Assembly (NCBI GenBank): GCA_002507205.1
Contig: DAZF01000050.1
Location: 50,825-114,824 of the forward strand
From: Methanolobus sp. UBA32
GTDB lineage: Archaea; Halobacteriota; Methanosarcinia; Methanosarcinales; Methanosarcinaceae
DNA length: 64,000 nt
Reading direction: 5' to 3'
Shown here: piece after piece, positions 8,969 through 17,317 of the stretch
How positions within the stretch are numbered: position 1 is the first letter of the stretch
Layout: every line of letters begins with the position of its first letter
The notes under the pieces: model-generated
What the model was told of the DNA's origin: nothing
The model's database searches: none
What the model saw: the letters and a program-made list of their open reading frames with translations, nothing else
Translations under genes and position numbers: made by a program

Positions 8969-9256
8969 TTATATATCTGTCTTTCCCAAAAGCCGGTCAA
9001 TTGCCTTTGCATCTTTGAAAACTGGTTCTCTTGTGCCTTTCTTATTTGCGAACAGGGCAACGAGGACCAGCAGGAGTCCGATGTTTGGGTTTATGTATGT
9101 CACAACAATCCCGACAAGGACAATCGTTGACGCAAGAATGCCTTTGATAGCACCTTTCCTGTAAGACTGGAACCTGGTTCTCTTATATATACGTATATCA
9201 CGCAGGGTAAGGAAAAGAACAACAACATACGCCAGCATCGCAATATACTCATACAT
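8969..9256 (-). CDS. Small membrane protein, unknown
   Basis: 95 aa with three predicted hydrophobic segments: about residues 3-18, then a basic stretch (RIYKRTRFQSYRKGAIKG), then two adjacent segments through LLLVLVALFA. The tail is soluble and charged. The ATG at 9256 is preceded by GGAG 11 bases upstream; a GTG four codons earlier overlaps that site and is less likely. No family recognised. Divergent from the next gene. Confidence 0.7.
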   Translation of the reverse strand: MYEYIAMLAYVVVLFLTLRDIRIYKRTRFQSYRKGAIKGILASTIVLVGIVVTYINPNIGLLLVLVALFANKKGTREPVFKDAKAIDRLLGKTDI

Positions 9257-9386
9257 ACCTGCATCCACTCCGTTATCAGATAGTCGTTCAAGGTCAGTAT
9301 CTTATATCAGGGTTCCGCAGATGAACAGCGCACCTGAACACATAAACTTTGAAACATACGCAATATTTGAACTGTATAACTAAAAT

Positions 9387-9397
9387 TATATATATAT
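9387..9397 (+). promoter_or_regulatory. TATA box, probable leaderless promoter
   Basis: An alternating AT run (TATATATATT) is centred 27 bases before the ATG at 9418, and no ribosome binding site lies between. This fixes the start of the following gene and suggests a leaderless mRNA. Confidence 0.45.
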
Positions 9398-9417
9398 TAA
9401 TACTTTTTACTTATTGT

Positions 9418-9717
9418 ATGGAGAGAAAACTGCAGGAAGCAATTAAAGAGATAATAAGAGCCTTAGCTGCTATGGCAGGAACAATAACGCTATACCACCT
9501 CCTTGGAATGCATACAAACACATTATCTCTCTTTTTCAAACATCTGCCTTATTCATTAAGACCTCCTTTTGTATTGCTTTCTCCGGGAATCCTTGCTGCT
9601 ATAATATATGGACTCAACTACAGGAGCATCATAAAAATACTAGCAGTTGCAATCATTACAATCATCATATGGATATATTGGTTCTCTGCCATCTATCCAG
9701 CATTAACACTGGATTAA
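9418..9717 (+). CDS. Small membrane protein, unknown
   Basis: 99 aa. After a short amphipathic start (MERKLQEAIKEIIRALAAMA) there are three hydrophobic stretches, roughly residues 14-30, 50-68 and 73-92. An upstream ATG in frame at 9349 would add 23 residues, but the TATA box lies inside that extension, so I prefer 9418. No family recognised. Confidence 0.65.
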   Translation: MERKLQEAIKEIIRALAAMAGTITLYHLLGMHTNTLSLFFKHLPYSLRPPFVLLSPGILAAIIYGLNYRSIIKILAVAIITIIIWIYWFSAIYPALTLD

Positions 9718-9847
9718 TTATCGACTCACTCACTTTTTCAAGCTATTGTATAATTACATCATTTCATGGCATTCGAAATGATACTAGAGTTCTTCAGACA
9801 AAAAGCAGGCATAATTAGTTAAATCCGGAAATATACATAAGGTTTGA

Positions 9848-10936
9848 ATGAAAAACTCATCCAGGGAAAGAATAACACTGCATCTGGATATGGACAGTTT
9901 CTACTCTTCTGTGGAAGTAAGAGAAAGACCTGAACTGAAAGGATTGCCGGTTGTCGTTGGTTCAGATCCGAAGGGCGGCAGCGGAAGAGGGGTTGTTAGT
10001 ACATGCTCCTACGAGGCAAGGAGATTCGGGATACATTCCGGAATGCCCATATCAAAAGCATACAGGCTCTGCCCTGATGCAGTGTATCTTCCGGTCAACA
10101 TGAAGCTTTACAAGGATGCTTCGGAAAAGATAATGGATGTCATACGTATTTTCGCAGACAGATTCCAGCAGGTAAGCGTGGATGAGGCTTACATCGATAT
10201 AGGGGATTCGATGAGTGATTATGAATCTGCAACCTTGCTTGCAGAGAAGGTCAAAAGCGAAGTCAATCGCTTGCAGGGACTTACATGCTCCATAGGAGTT
10301 GCACCCAACAAGGTCATTGCAAAGATAGCATCTGATTTCAATAAACCCGACGGACTTACAGTTGTAAGACCAGGGGAAGTACATGATTTCCTATTTCCTC
10401 TTCATGTATCTAAAATACCGGGCATAGGAAAGAAGACACAACCCATCCTTCAGGAAATTGGAATAGAAACTGTGGGACAGCTTGCGTCATGTGATGTCCA
10501 GCTTCTTGTAGCACGTTTCGGGAAGTTCGGGGTTGTTATGCATCAGCTTGCAAACGGCATAGACATGCGCGAGGTAAAGGAACGCGAAGAAGTAAAATCC
10601 ATAAGCACTGAAGATACTTTTGATGAAGACATATCAGACCCAGGAGAAATAGAAAGATCACTTACCGGCCTTTCAGAGAAGGTTTATACATCACTCATCA
10701 AAAAACGTTTCAGGTTCAGGACTGTTACCCTCAAGGTTCGTTTTGAAGATTTCAGGACATATACAAGGGCAAAGACATTACATGCAGCCACTACAGACAA
10801 AGAGGCTATCAGAAAAACATCCCTCGGTCTTATGGAAGAGTTTCTCGGAAAAGGCAGATTCCGATTACTTGGTGTAGGAGTTACTAAACTTGAAAAACTT
10901 GATGAGAGACAGACATACCTTAGTGATTTCCTGTAA
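9848..10936 (+). CDS. dinB: DNA polymerase IV (Y family)
   Basis: Lesion-bypass polymerase, 362 aa. The palm motifs LHLDMDSFYSSVE and SVDEAYIDI carry the catalytic acidic residues; CSIGVAPNKVIAKIASD and the helix-hairpin-helix IPGIGKKTQ follow, then the little-finger domain. No C-terminal PCNA-interacting motif is obvious; the protein ends ERQTYLSDFL, whose final aromatic residue could serve as a weak PIP box. Stand-alone gene. Confidence 0.95.
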   Translation: MKNSSRERITLHLDMDSFYSSVEVRERPELKGLPVVVGSDPKGGSGRGVVSTCSYEARRFGIHSGMPISKAYRLCPDAVYLPVNMKLYKDASEKIMDVIRIFADRFQQVSVDEAYIDIGDSMSDYESATLLAEKVKSEVNRLQGLTCSIGVAPNKVIAKIASDFNKPDGLTVVRPGEVHDFLFPLHVSKIPGIGKKTQPILQEIGIETVGQLASCDVQLLVARFGKFGVVMHQLANGIDMREVKEREEVKSISTEDTFDEDISDPGEIERSLTGLSEKVYTSLIKKRFRFRTVTLKVRFEDFRTYTRAKTLHAATTDKEAIRKTSLGLMEEFLGKGRFRLLGVGVTKLEKLDERQTYLSDFL

Positions 10937-11225
10937 ATGAATACTTATTATACGACTTCGAAACACATGGAACCCACCTCTGAAAAGTAATTTAATCACT
11001 TTAAAATAGCATTAAATACTTATTTACACTTCAATAAGATAAATACTCTTTTTTTGAAGAAAAAAACAATATTAAGGCTTATAATTCTATTTTAAATGAA
11101 TTCAAGTTGCATAAATGAATTATTATTACAATAAAAGAGTTTATCGTAGGTTTTTTATCTTTATAACTCCTATCGAGCGTTGGTTGCATATATTATGCAT
11201 TCCAAAAATTAGAGGGTTATACCTG

Positions 11226-13142
11226 ATGAAAGATCGATCTAAAGATTATCAGAACAAAGAAAAACAAAAACCAAGGACATTGGGACCTGTACCACACCTT
11301 GAAGAACATGTCAACCCGGACTGGTGGAAGAAAATATTCAATTCGCTCTACCTGAAAACCGATGCAGATATCGTGGATGATGCCTCCATCACCAGACAGG
11401 AAATAGACACCTTCTCTTCAATACTCAATATTAATCCTGAAAGCCATGTACTCGACCTGTGCTGCGGACAGGGCAGGCATTCACTCGAGCTTGCAAGAAG
11501 GGGATTTAAAAATGTAGAAGGACTAGACAGGTCACACTACCTTATACAGAGGGCAAAGAACTCTGCAAAGAAGGAGAGTCTCGGAGTCAGGTTCAAAGAA
11601 GGGGACGCAAGGAAGACACCCCATGCAACAGATACATTTGATGCTGTAATGCTCCTTGGAAACAGTTTTGGTTATTTTGAGACATCTGATGAAGATTTGA
11701 GGGTGCTGAAAGAGGTTAAAAGAATCCTCAAACCATGGGGAAAGATCCTGCTGGACGTTGCCGACGGATCATACCTGAAGGAAAAATACCAGCCTCGCTC
11801 ATGGGAATGGATAGATAAACATAATTTCGTTTGCAGGGAACGCTCTATATCCACAGACGGACAGAAACTGATCTCCAGGGAAGTGATCGTTAACGATACA
11901 TCAGGAGTTATCGCAGACCAGTTCTATGCAGAACGCCTCTACACCACCGAATCAATGATAGAGCTTCTTAAGAAGGCAGACTTCGCCGACATAGAGATAG
12001 TAGATTCCATCAATTCCCAGACACTGAGAAACCAGGACCTTGGGATGATGGAGAGACGCATACTGGTCACTGCATCTGTGAGGAAAGAGTGGACACCCAA
12101 GAAGAAAAAAGTGAAGGAAATCGAAAAGAACGTAGTAGTGGTCTTTGGTGACCCCAGGAAAAATGATTCACTGAAACCATGTGGCGTCTTCGATGATGAT
12201 GACATATATACCATCGATCAGCTAAAAGGCGGCCTCAATGAAATAGAAGGTTATTCTGTCAAATACCTGGACAACCACGATACGCTTATCAGCGATCTTT
12301 CGAAACTGAGGGGAAAGATAGATTTCATCTTTAACCTCTGCGATGAAGGCTTTGGGAACGACCCTAAGAAAGAGTTGCATGTACCTGCCATTATGGAAAT
12401 GCTGAACATCCCGTACACAGGTTCAGGCCCGCAATGCCTGGCATTCTGTTACGACAAGGCACTTGTGATAGGTATTGCCAAAGACCTTGGAGTTCCGGTG
12501 CCGGAGGGAATTGTGGTAAAAGGAGAGGACAGCCTTTTCGAACTGCCAATGGACTTCCCGGTCATTGTGAAACCAAACTTCGGAGACTCAAGTTTTGGCC
12601 TGAACCAGCACAGCGTATGTAACAACCGTGATGAGGTCGTCAGGGCTATTTACGATATCAGGGAAGGACTGGGATATGATAAACCCATACTTGTAGAGGA
12701 GTTCCTTACAGGCCAGGACCTGAGTATAGGCATAATCGGAAACCCTCCTGAGAACTACACAGTCCTGCCGCTTACAAAGGAAGATTATTCGGATCTTCCA
12801 GAGGATCTCCCAAGATTATGTGGTTATGAGGCTAAATGGATACCTGATTCACCATACTGGAAGATCAGATCCGCACCAGCAGACCTTCCAAAAGAAACAG
12901 AAGAACTCATAGTTGAGTGCAGCCTGAAACTGATCAACAGGCTTGAATGCAGGGATTACACCCGTCTGGACTGGAGAGTGGACTCATCAGGCACACCTAA
13001 ACTGCTGGAAGTAAACCCCAACCCCGGATGGTGCTGGGACGGCCATCTGGCAAAGATGGCAAAGATGGCAGGCATTTCATACACTGAGATGATAAGGATG
13101 ATCCTTAAAAGTGCAGATGAAAGGATATCTGCACAGAGATAA
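11226..13142 (+). CDS. SAM methyltransferase fused to an ATP-grasp ligase
   Basis: 638 aa from the ATG at 11226; an upstream ATG at 11115 would add a low-complexity 37 residues. Residues of about 55-290 are a class I methyltransferase with motif I VLDLCCGQGRHSLELA and AVMLLGNSFGYF. Residues of about 310-635 are an ATP-grasp fold of the D-alanine-D-alanine-ligase type: PYTGSGPQCLAFCYDK, the phosphate loop KPNFGDSSFGL, VEEFLTGQDLSIGI and the metal site LLEVNPNPGW. Methanosarcinales do not make murein, so the literal ligase reaction is improbable. I infer formation of an amide bond on a small molecule or peptide that is also methylated. Single gene, followed by its own terminator. Confidence 0.85.
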   Translation: MKDRSKDYQNKEKQKPRTLGPVPHLEEHVNPDWWKKIFNSLYLKTDADIVDDASITRQEIDTFSSILNINPESHVLDLCCGQGRHSLELARRGFKNVEGLDRSHYLIQRAKNSAKKESLGVRFKEGDARKTPHATDTFDAVMLLGNSFGYFETSDEDLRVLKEVKRILKPWGKILLDVADGSYLKEKYQPRSWEWIDKHNFVCRERSISTDGQKLISREVIVNDTSGVIADQFYAERLYTTESMIELLKKADFADIEIVDSINSQTLRNQDLGMMERRILVTASVRKEWTPKKKKVKEIEKNVVVVFGDPRKNDSLKPCGVFDDDDIYTIDQLKGGLNEIEGYSVKYLDNHDTLISDLSKLRGKIDFIFNLCDEGFGNDPKKELHVPAIMEMLNIPYTGSGPQCLAFCYDKALVIGIAKDLGVPVPEGIVVKGEDSLFELPMDFPVIVKPNFGDSSFGLNQHSVCNNRDEVVRAIYDIREGLGYDKPILVEEFLTGQDLSIGIIGNPPENYTVLPLTKEDYSDLPEDLPRLCGYEAKWIPDSPYWKIRSAPADLPKETEELIVECSLKLINRLECRDYTRLDWRVDSSGTPKLLEVNPNPGWCWDGHLAKMAKMAGISYTEMIRMILKSADERISAQR

Positions 13143-13159
13143 CACTGCTTTTTTGTCAA

Positions 13160-13190
13160 GGGGGGGGGGATTTTAACATCCCTCTTTTTT
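13160..13190 (+). terminator. Stem-loop and T-run after the methyltransferase/ATP-grasp gene
   Basis: A run of ten G residues (13160-13169) leads into GGGAT (13167-13171), a 6-base loop and ATCCC (13178-13182), followed by six T residues. It sits 25 bases after the stop codon and looks like an intrinsic terminator. Confidence 0.55.
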
Positions 13191-13344
13191 AACAGGTTTC
13201 GGCAAATTTAAGTAATCTGGCCACCCATGAATAAAAGGGGGTAAATCCAGGTGTTTGGATAGCAAATATCAAAACAGCTAATTTAATTTTTATAGATCTG
13301 AATGTTGAAATGTGGAAAATGTAGAGTAAACGGAGTGTGTAAGA

Positions 13345-13629
13345 GTGTTTTCAAAAGTACCCATAGATATTGCAAAGATGAGCAAGGAAGAAATAAATAA
13401 AGAAATGTTAAGGGCTGCACTAATTGCAGAATTGGATGCTATCAATCTTTATGAGCAGATGGCAGGCATGACAGAGACCGACGAAGTGAGAAGAGTTCTC
13501 CTTGATGTTGCAAAGGAAGAAAAGACCCACATCGGTGAGTTCCAGACACTCCTGCTAAGGATGGACAAGGAGCAGGTTGAGGAACTTGAGGCCGGCAGGG
13601 AAGAAGTGGATGAAGAGTTACAGAAATAA
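13345..13629 (+). CDS. Ferritin-like protein of the encapsulin-cargo type
   Basis: 94 aa, GTG start. Two helices carry the iron ligand pattern: AELDAINLYEQMA (Glu, Tyr) and DVAKEEKTHIGEFQTLL (Glu-Glu-x-x-His). The sequence, including the tail EQVEELEAGREEV, closely resembles the N-terminal ferritin-like domain that is fused to the encapsulin shell protein of Pyrococcus furiosus (from memory). Here the domain stands alone, and no shell gene is next to it. Role inferred: iron oxidation or storage, or oxidative-stress defence. A paralogue follows 18 bases on, so they form one operon. Confidence 0.78.
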   Translation: MFSKVPIDIAKMSKEEINKEMLRAALIAELDAINLYEQMAGMTETDEVRRVLLDVAKEEKTHIGEFQTLLLRMDKEQVEELEAGREEVDEELQK

Positions 13630-13647
13630 TATCATGGAGAGGGTAGT

Positions 13648-13920
13648 TTGTTTTCAGAAGTTCCAATCGATACTGAAAAAGTAAGCAAAGAAGACCTTGA
13701 CAAGGAGATCATGAGAGTGGCCATCATGGCAGAGTTCGATGCAATAAACATGTATGAGCAGATGGCAAATCTTACCGATGACGAGGACCTCAGGATCATC
13801 CTGCTGGACATAGCCAAAGAAGAAAAAGTACATGCCGCCATGTTCCAGACAGTGCTCATGGAAGTGGACCATGAATACCTGAAGGTTATGGCAAGTTATG
13901 CACTGGCGAAGGATAAGTGA
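13648..13920 (+). CDS. Ferritin-like protein, tandem paralogue
   Basis: 90 aa, TTG start behind GGAGAGG. Same layout as the gene before it: MAEFDAINMYEQMA and DIAKEEKVHAAMFQTVL retain the Glu and Glu-Glu-x-x-His ligands. The C-terminal tail differs (VDHEYLKVMASYALAKDK). The pair arose by tandem duplication and has diverged clearly, so the two may form hetero-oligomers or have different partners. Confidence 0.78.
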   Translation: MFSEVPIDTEKVSKEDLDKEIMRVAIMAEFDAINMYEQMANLTDDEDLRIILLDIAKEEKVHAAMFQTVLMEVDHEYLKVMASYALAKDK

Positions 13921-14030
13921 TTTACATCTATTCGCCCACAAGGCCTTGAATATTTTTCTTTTTTTCTTTGACATGCCGGCACGAAAAACGCTTAATAAGG
14001 CCTGAAGACAATATCCCATTGGGGAATCTC

Positions 14031-14933
14031 ATGGGAAGCATAAGAAAGGTCAGAAAGATACTGAAGAGCATGCCAACTATTGAAGGTGCAGGAGTACACC
14101 TCAAAAGGGCATTTGGATTTAACCACGTACCGCAACTTGATCCGTTCTTACTACTTGACGATTTTCATTCGAAGGATCCGAAGAATTATATTATGGGTTT
14201 CCCCTGGCACCCGCACAGGGGAATGGAGACTATAACCTACGTCCTTCAGGGTAACGTAGAGCACGGAGACAGCATGGGCAATAAAGGTGCCACCGGACCC
14301 GGAGATGTCCAATGGATGACAGCAGGCAGCGGGATAATCCACCAGGAGATGCCAAAAGGCGACAGCAATAGAAATCTGTGGGGTTTCCAGTTATGGGCCA
14401 ACCTCCCTGCATCCCTAAAAATGATGGAGCCACGTTACCAGGAAGTAAAAAGCAGCCAGATACCTGAGATTACAACAGACAACGGTACTCGTATCAAGAT
14501 AATATGCGGAAAAATAAACGGTGTTCAGGGCCCTGTAAAGGACATTGTCACAGACCCTGAATACCTCGATATAGCAGTTCCTCCTAAAACCACTTTTGAG
14601 TACCCAACAAAATCCGGCTACACCGTGATAGCCTACGTCATAGAAGGCGACGGACATTTCGACCCTGAAAATGACCAATATTCATACGAGGTTGACGGAG
14701 CAAAGTACTTCGACCTTGAAGGCGGCTCATCCACCGGAAAAGAGAATCTCGTAATGTTCGACGACGGAGAAAAGATAGACATCACCGCCGGCGAGAATGG
14801 AGTCCGCTTCCTGCTGATGACCGGCAAGCCCATCGGTGAACCTGTCGCCTGGTACGGACCGGTAGTTATGAACACACAGGAAGAATTGAAGCAGGCTTTT
14901 AAGGATTACAGAAACGGGACTTTTGTAAAGTGA
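14031..14933 (+). CDS. Pirin family protein
   Basis: 300 aa, double-cupin. The N-terminal cupin has the pirin signature FPWHPHRGMETITYVLQG and later QWMTAGSGIIHQEMP, which provide the His/Glu metal ligands. Some pirins are quercetin dioxygenases, others regulators; the function here is unknown. Start taken at ATG 14031 (MGSIRKVRKI), as the 21 codons before it match nothing. Confidence 0.9.
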   Translation: MGSIRKVRKILKSMPTIEGAGVHLKRAFGFNHVPQLDPFLLLDDFHSKDPKNYIMGFPWHPHRGMETITYVLQGNVEHGDSMGNKGATGPGDVQWMTAGSGIIHQEMPKGDSNRNLWGFQLWANLPASLKMMEPRYQEVKSSQIPEITTDNGTRIKIICGKINGVQGPVKDIVTDPEYLDIAVPPKTTFEYPTKSGYTVIAYVIEGDGHFDPENDQYSYEVDGAKYFDLEGGSSTGKENLVMFDDGEKIDITAGENGVRFLLMTGKPIGEPVAWYGPVVMNTQEELKQAFKDYRNGTFVK

Positions 14934-14974
14934 AGAAAGAATGAGCTTTGCCATTTTTTCTTTTTAATTCGCCT

Positions 14975-15478
14975 TTACCTAAACATCTCAGCTATCCGCT
15001 CCGGCAGATAGTCCCGATTATCTTCATCAACGGTCAGAACCTCGAAATCTTCTCTTATCCTTTGTGCCAGTGAATGCTCGCTCGATCTGTGCAGCACGGC
15101 CAGTATCGGCCTGTCCGAATCCAGTGCATTCTCTACAGCCAGGATGAAATTCTCCGACTTGAGTTCCATGGGTCCAACCTCATCTATAACTATAAGGTCA
15201 CAATCAAGGGATTTCTTAATGGATTCTGCACCTATGCCGTCAAGGTCTGCGAGGTTCACATGATACTTTCCAAGCTTCGGACCTGCGCCCTTGACATGAC
15301 TCAGGATACCTTTTCTGCCGGTAGAGACATCCTCTATCGAAAATCCCTGTCTTTTCCCATTCACAAGTATCTCCGCGGTCCTGATGCCACAGGCTTTCAG
15401 GTCAAGTTTTTCCACAGCCCTTGCTACCACAGTTGATTTGCCCACACCCGGTTTTCCAGTTACAGCTATTCGAAGCAT
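14975..15478 (-). CDS. THEP1-type nucleoside triphosphatase
   Basis: 167 aa P-loop NTPase. Walker A is GKPGVGKST near the N-terminus, Walker B is DLIVIDEVGPMELKS, the hallmark of the THEP1/NTPCR family. Members hydrolyse ATP and GTP in vitro; the cellular role is not settled. AAGGAG precedes the ATG. Convergent with the pirin gene. Confidence 0.9.
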   Translation of the reverse strand: MLRIAVTGKPGVGKSTVVARAVEKLDLKACGIRTAEILVNGKRQGFSIEDVSTGRKGILSHVKGAGPKLGKYHVNLADLDGIGAESIKKSLDCDLIVIDEVGPMELKSENFILAVENALDSDRPILAVLHRSSEHSLAQRIREDFEVLTVDEDNRDYLPERIAEMFR

Positions 15479-15561
15479 CTGGAATCTCCTTCACAAATTA
15501 GCCATCAAAATTACAAACAAATGAACCGAGAGTGAATCCCGGCCATTATCATTAATTCCAA

Positions 15562-15846
15562 TCAGACTGGTATGTCTTCCATCTTGTCCAGGAAAATGAT
15601 TTCCGGTTTGCTGATCACGCCCACCTCTTCCATTCTCTTTTTTAATTCAGGAGATTCTGTGAACTTGCGTGCGTTCTCAATAGTATCCCACTCGAAAAGG
15701 ATTGCCAGAGAATTAGGATCGTCTGAAGTGCGGAAAAGCATCCCGCCTTTGGAACCACTCTCTTTTCGTGTGGAAGCATGCTTGTCAAATCCTGCTTTCC
15801 ATTTAGAGAAATCTTCGACTATGTGCTTGATAAGTACGTATACCAT
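15562..15846 (-). CDS. Dimeric alpha-beta barrel protein, ABM-like
   Basis: 94 aa. The pattern VLIKHIVEDFSKWKAGFDKH, then LFRTSDDPNSLAILFEW and a helix NARKFTESPELKKRM, fits the antibiotic-biosynthesis-monooxygenase-like ferredoxin fold. The substrate is unknown; many members bind haem or quinone-like compounds or have unknown roles. Monocistronic. Confidence 0.7.
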   Translation of the reverse strand: MVYVLIKHIVEDFSKWKAGFDKHASTRKESGSKGGMLFRTSDDPNSLAILFEWDTIENARKFTESPELKKRMEEVGVISKPEIIFLDKMEDIPV

Positions 15847-16012
15847 TGTTTATAACCCCCAATAATCATCTGGCTTATAGCTATATAGTGTTTTACAGTT
15901 GAAGTAGGATTGTTTCTAAACAGAACTCTTTGTTAGAACAAGTTGACTTGGAAATTGTTCTTAGAATTCTCAAAATACTGAGGATTTCCATAGATGCAGA
16001 ATATGTTTGGCT

Positions 16013-16759
16013 TCAAATTGAAGCAAACAAAAACAACACCCCAACAATAACAGGCTGATGCACCAGATAGATCAACAACGACTTTTTTCCCAGATAACCC
16101 AGCAACCTCACAACAGCATTACCTTCACAATTACACATCCTGAAGCCCCTCTGATACTCAGGATAAAGGCTGTTCCCTGTGAAAACACCCATCAGTACAA
16201 CGCCAAACCATGGGATCAGCGGAAAATAATCAAGGGTATAGAAACCGAGGGGTTTGATTCCAAGCCAGAGCAGCCAGGGGAAATCTGCATAGGCACTTTC
16301 CATGATCACGCCTGCAAACAGGAACAGAATGCCAGCAATCAGGCTGAAATTCCGGTATTTCAGGAATGGATAAGCAAGAACAATGGAAACACCGATGAGG
16401 TGCAGTATTCCAAAATAAATGGTTCCTCGTTCAAGGGCGATTGCTGTGACAACTGTAATAACAAGACCCCATGCAAAGATACCTGCACCTCTTTTGAGAT
16501 TGTGAAGGAACTTATCCTGAGTACTAACCGCAGTAGAACTTATTCTTGAATAACTAAGCGTAAGGGAAACGCCCACAAGGAAAATGAACAGAATTGCGGC
16601 AGTCCGTCCGATTATCAGGAGAATGCCGGAATGCGTGTTAAATTCATGAATGCCGAGAAAATTCAGGTCGAAAAAGAAATGATAGAACACCATCAGGAAG
16701 ATGGCTATTCCACGGAAGGCATCAACTTCAAAGAATCGTTTGTTCTGAATCTTATCCAT
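16013..16759 (-). CDS. DUF1624 / heparan-alpha-glucosaminide acetyltransferase-like membrane protein
   Basis: 248 aa with about seven hydrophobic segments. The start FFEVDAFRGIAIFLMVFYHF matches the DUF1624 signature (R-G-x-A-x-x-x-M-x-x-x-H), whose histidine is catalytic in the lysosomal acetyltransferase. A role in acylating surface or lipid-linked sugars is inferred. TAGGAG precedes the ATG. Runs in the same direction as the zinc-ribbon gene 23 bases upstream, so probably cotranscribed. Confidence 0.82.
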   Translation of the reverse strand: MDKIQNKRFFEVDAFRGIAIFLMVFYHFFFDLNFLGIHEFNTHSGILLIIGRTAAILFIFLVGVSLTLSYSRISSTAVSTQDKFLHNLKRGAGIFAWGLVITVVTAIALERGTIYFGILHLIGVSIVLAYPFLKYRNFSLIAGILFLFAGVIMESAYADFPWLLWLGIKPLGFYTLDYFPLIPWFGVVLMGVFTGNSLYPEYQRGFRMCNCEGNAVVRLLGYLGKKSLLIYLVHQPVIVGVLFLFASI

Positions 16760-16781
16760 TGTCTGCTCCTAAAGAAGACTA

Positions 16782-17243
16782 TCACTTTTTCTTCTTTTTC
16801 TTATCTTTATTATCCTTAAAAACCGAACCAAGGTGCAATGCGTAAGTACCATCCTCTTTTATGGCCATGACTATTTCCTTGCGGTCAAGCAGGGAATCGA
16901 GGTTCAGTTCGTATGAACCGGGGCCAAGAATGCGTACGGATTCAACACGTTCACCTTCCTCTTCAATAACACGAGGAGGTTTCTTTTCAACCCCGAGGAT
17001 ATCATCTATTTCCCGGATGATCTTTTGAGATGATCCTTTTGAATCATCTTTGTGGGATGTTTCGTCAATGATAGTGTGCTTTTCCTCACCTTCAGTCCCT
17101 TCGGCGCCCTCCGCGACAGGGGCGGCAGCCTCCTCCTCACTCACGTAAAGGAACTTGTTCCAGCCACAGTTGGGGCATCCGCTCAATATTACTGAAGCAC
17201 CGTCGATAAAGATAGATTCGCATCTTGTGCACTTATGAGGCAT
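16782..17243 (-). CDS. Zinc-ribbon protein, OapC/ArvC (DUF2072) family
   Basis: 153 aa. The N-terminal zinc ribbon has CTRC and CPNC. A long acidic linker (about residues 35-85) leads to a conserved C-terminal domain with SVRILGPGSYELNLDSLLDR. Homologues in haloarchaea lie beside replication origins and the name derives from that; the function is undetermined. No origin-recognition gene is near here. Ends in a run of lysines. Confidence 0.8.
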   Translation of the reverse strand: MPHKCTRCESIFIDGASVILSGCPNCGWNKFLYVSEEEAAAPVAEGAEGTEGEEKHTIIDETSHKDDSKGSSQKIIREIDDILGVEKKPPRVIEEEGERVESVRILGPGSYELNLDSLLDRKEIVMAIKEDGTYALHLGSVFKDNKDKKKKKK

Positions 17244-17317
17244 TGGTCCACCGACTTAAATAAGTATCATGATATATTAAAACACTTGCGATAAGCCTGT
17301 AATAGATAGCAGGCTCA

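Noticed and set aside
11226-13142. Annotating the fusion as D-alanine-D-alanine ligase
   Set aside because: The fold matches, but this lineage has no murein and the methyltransferase half implies another substrate.
15934-15961. AGAACAA/TTGTTCT inverted repeat
   Set aside because: Only 7 bp with a 13-base loop, no T-run, no clear link to a start or stop; likely chance.
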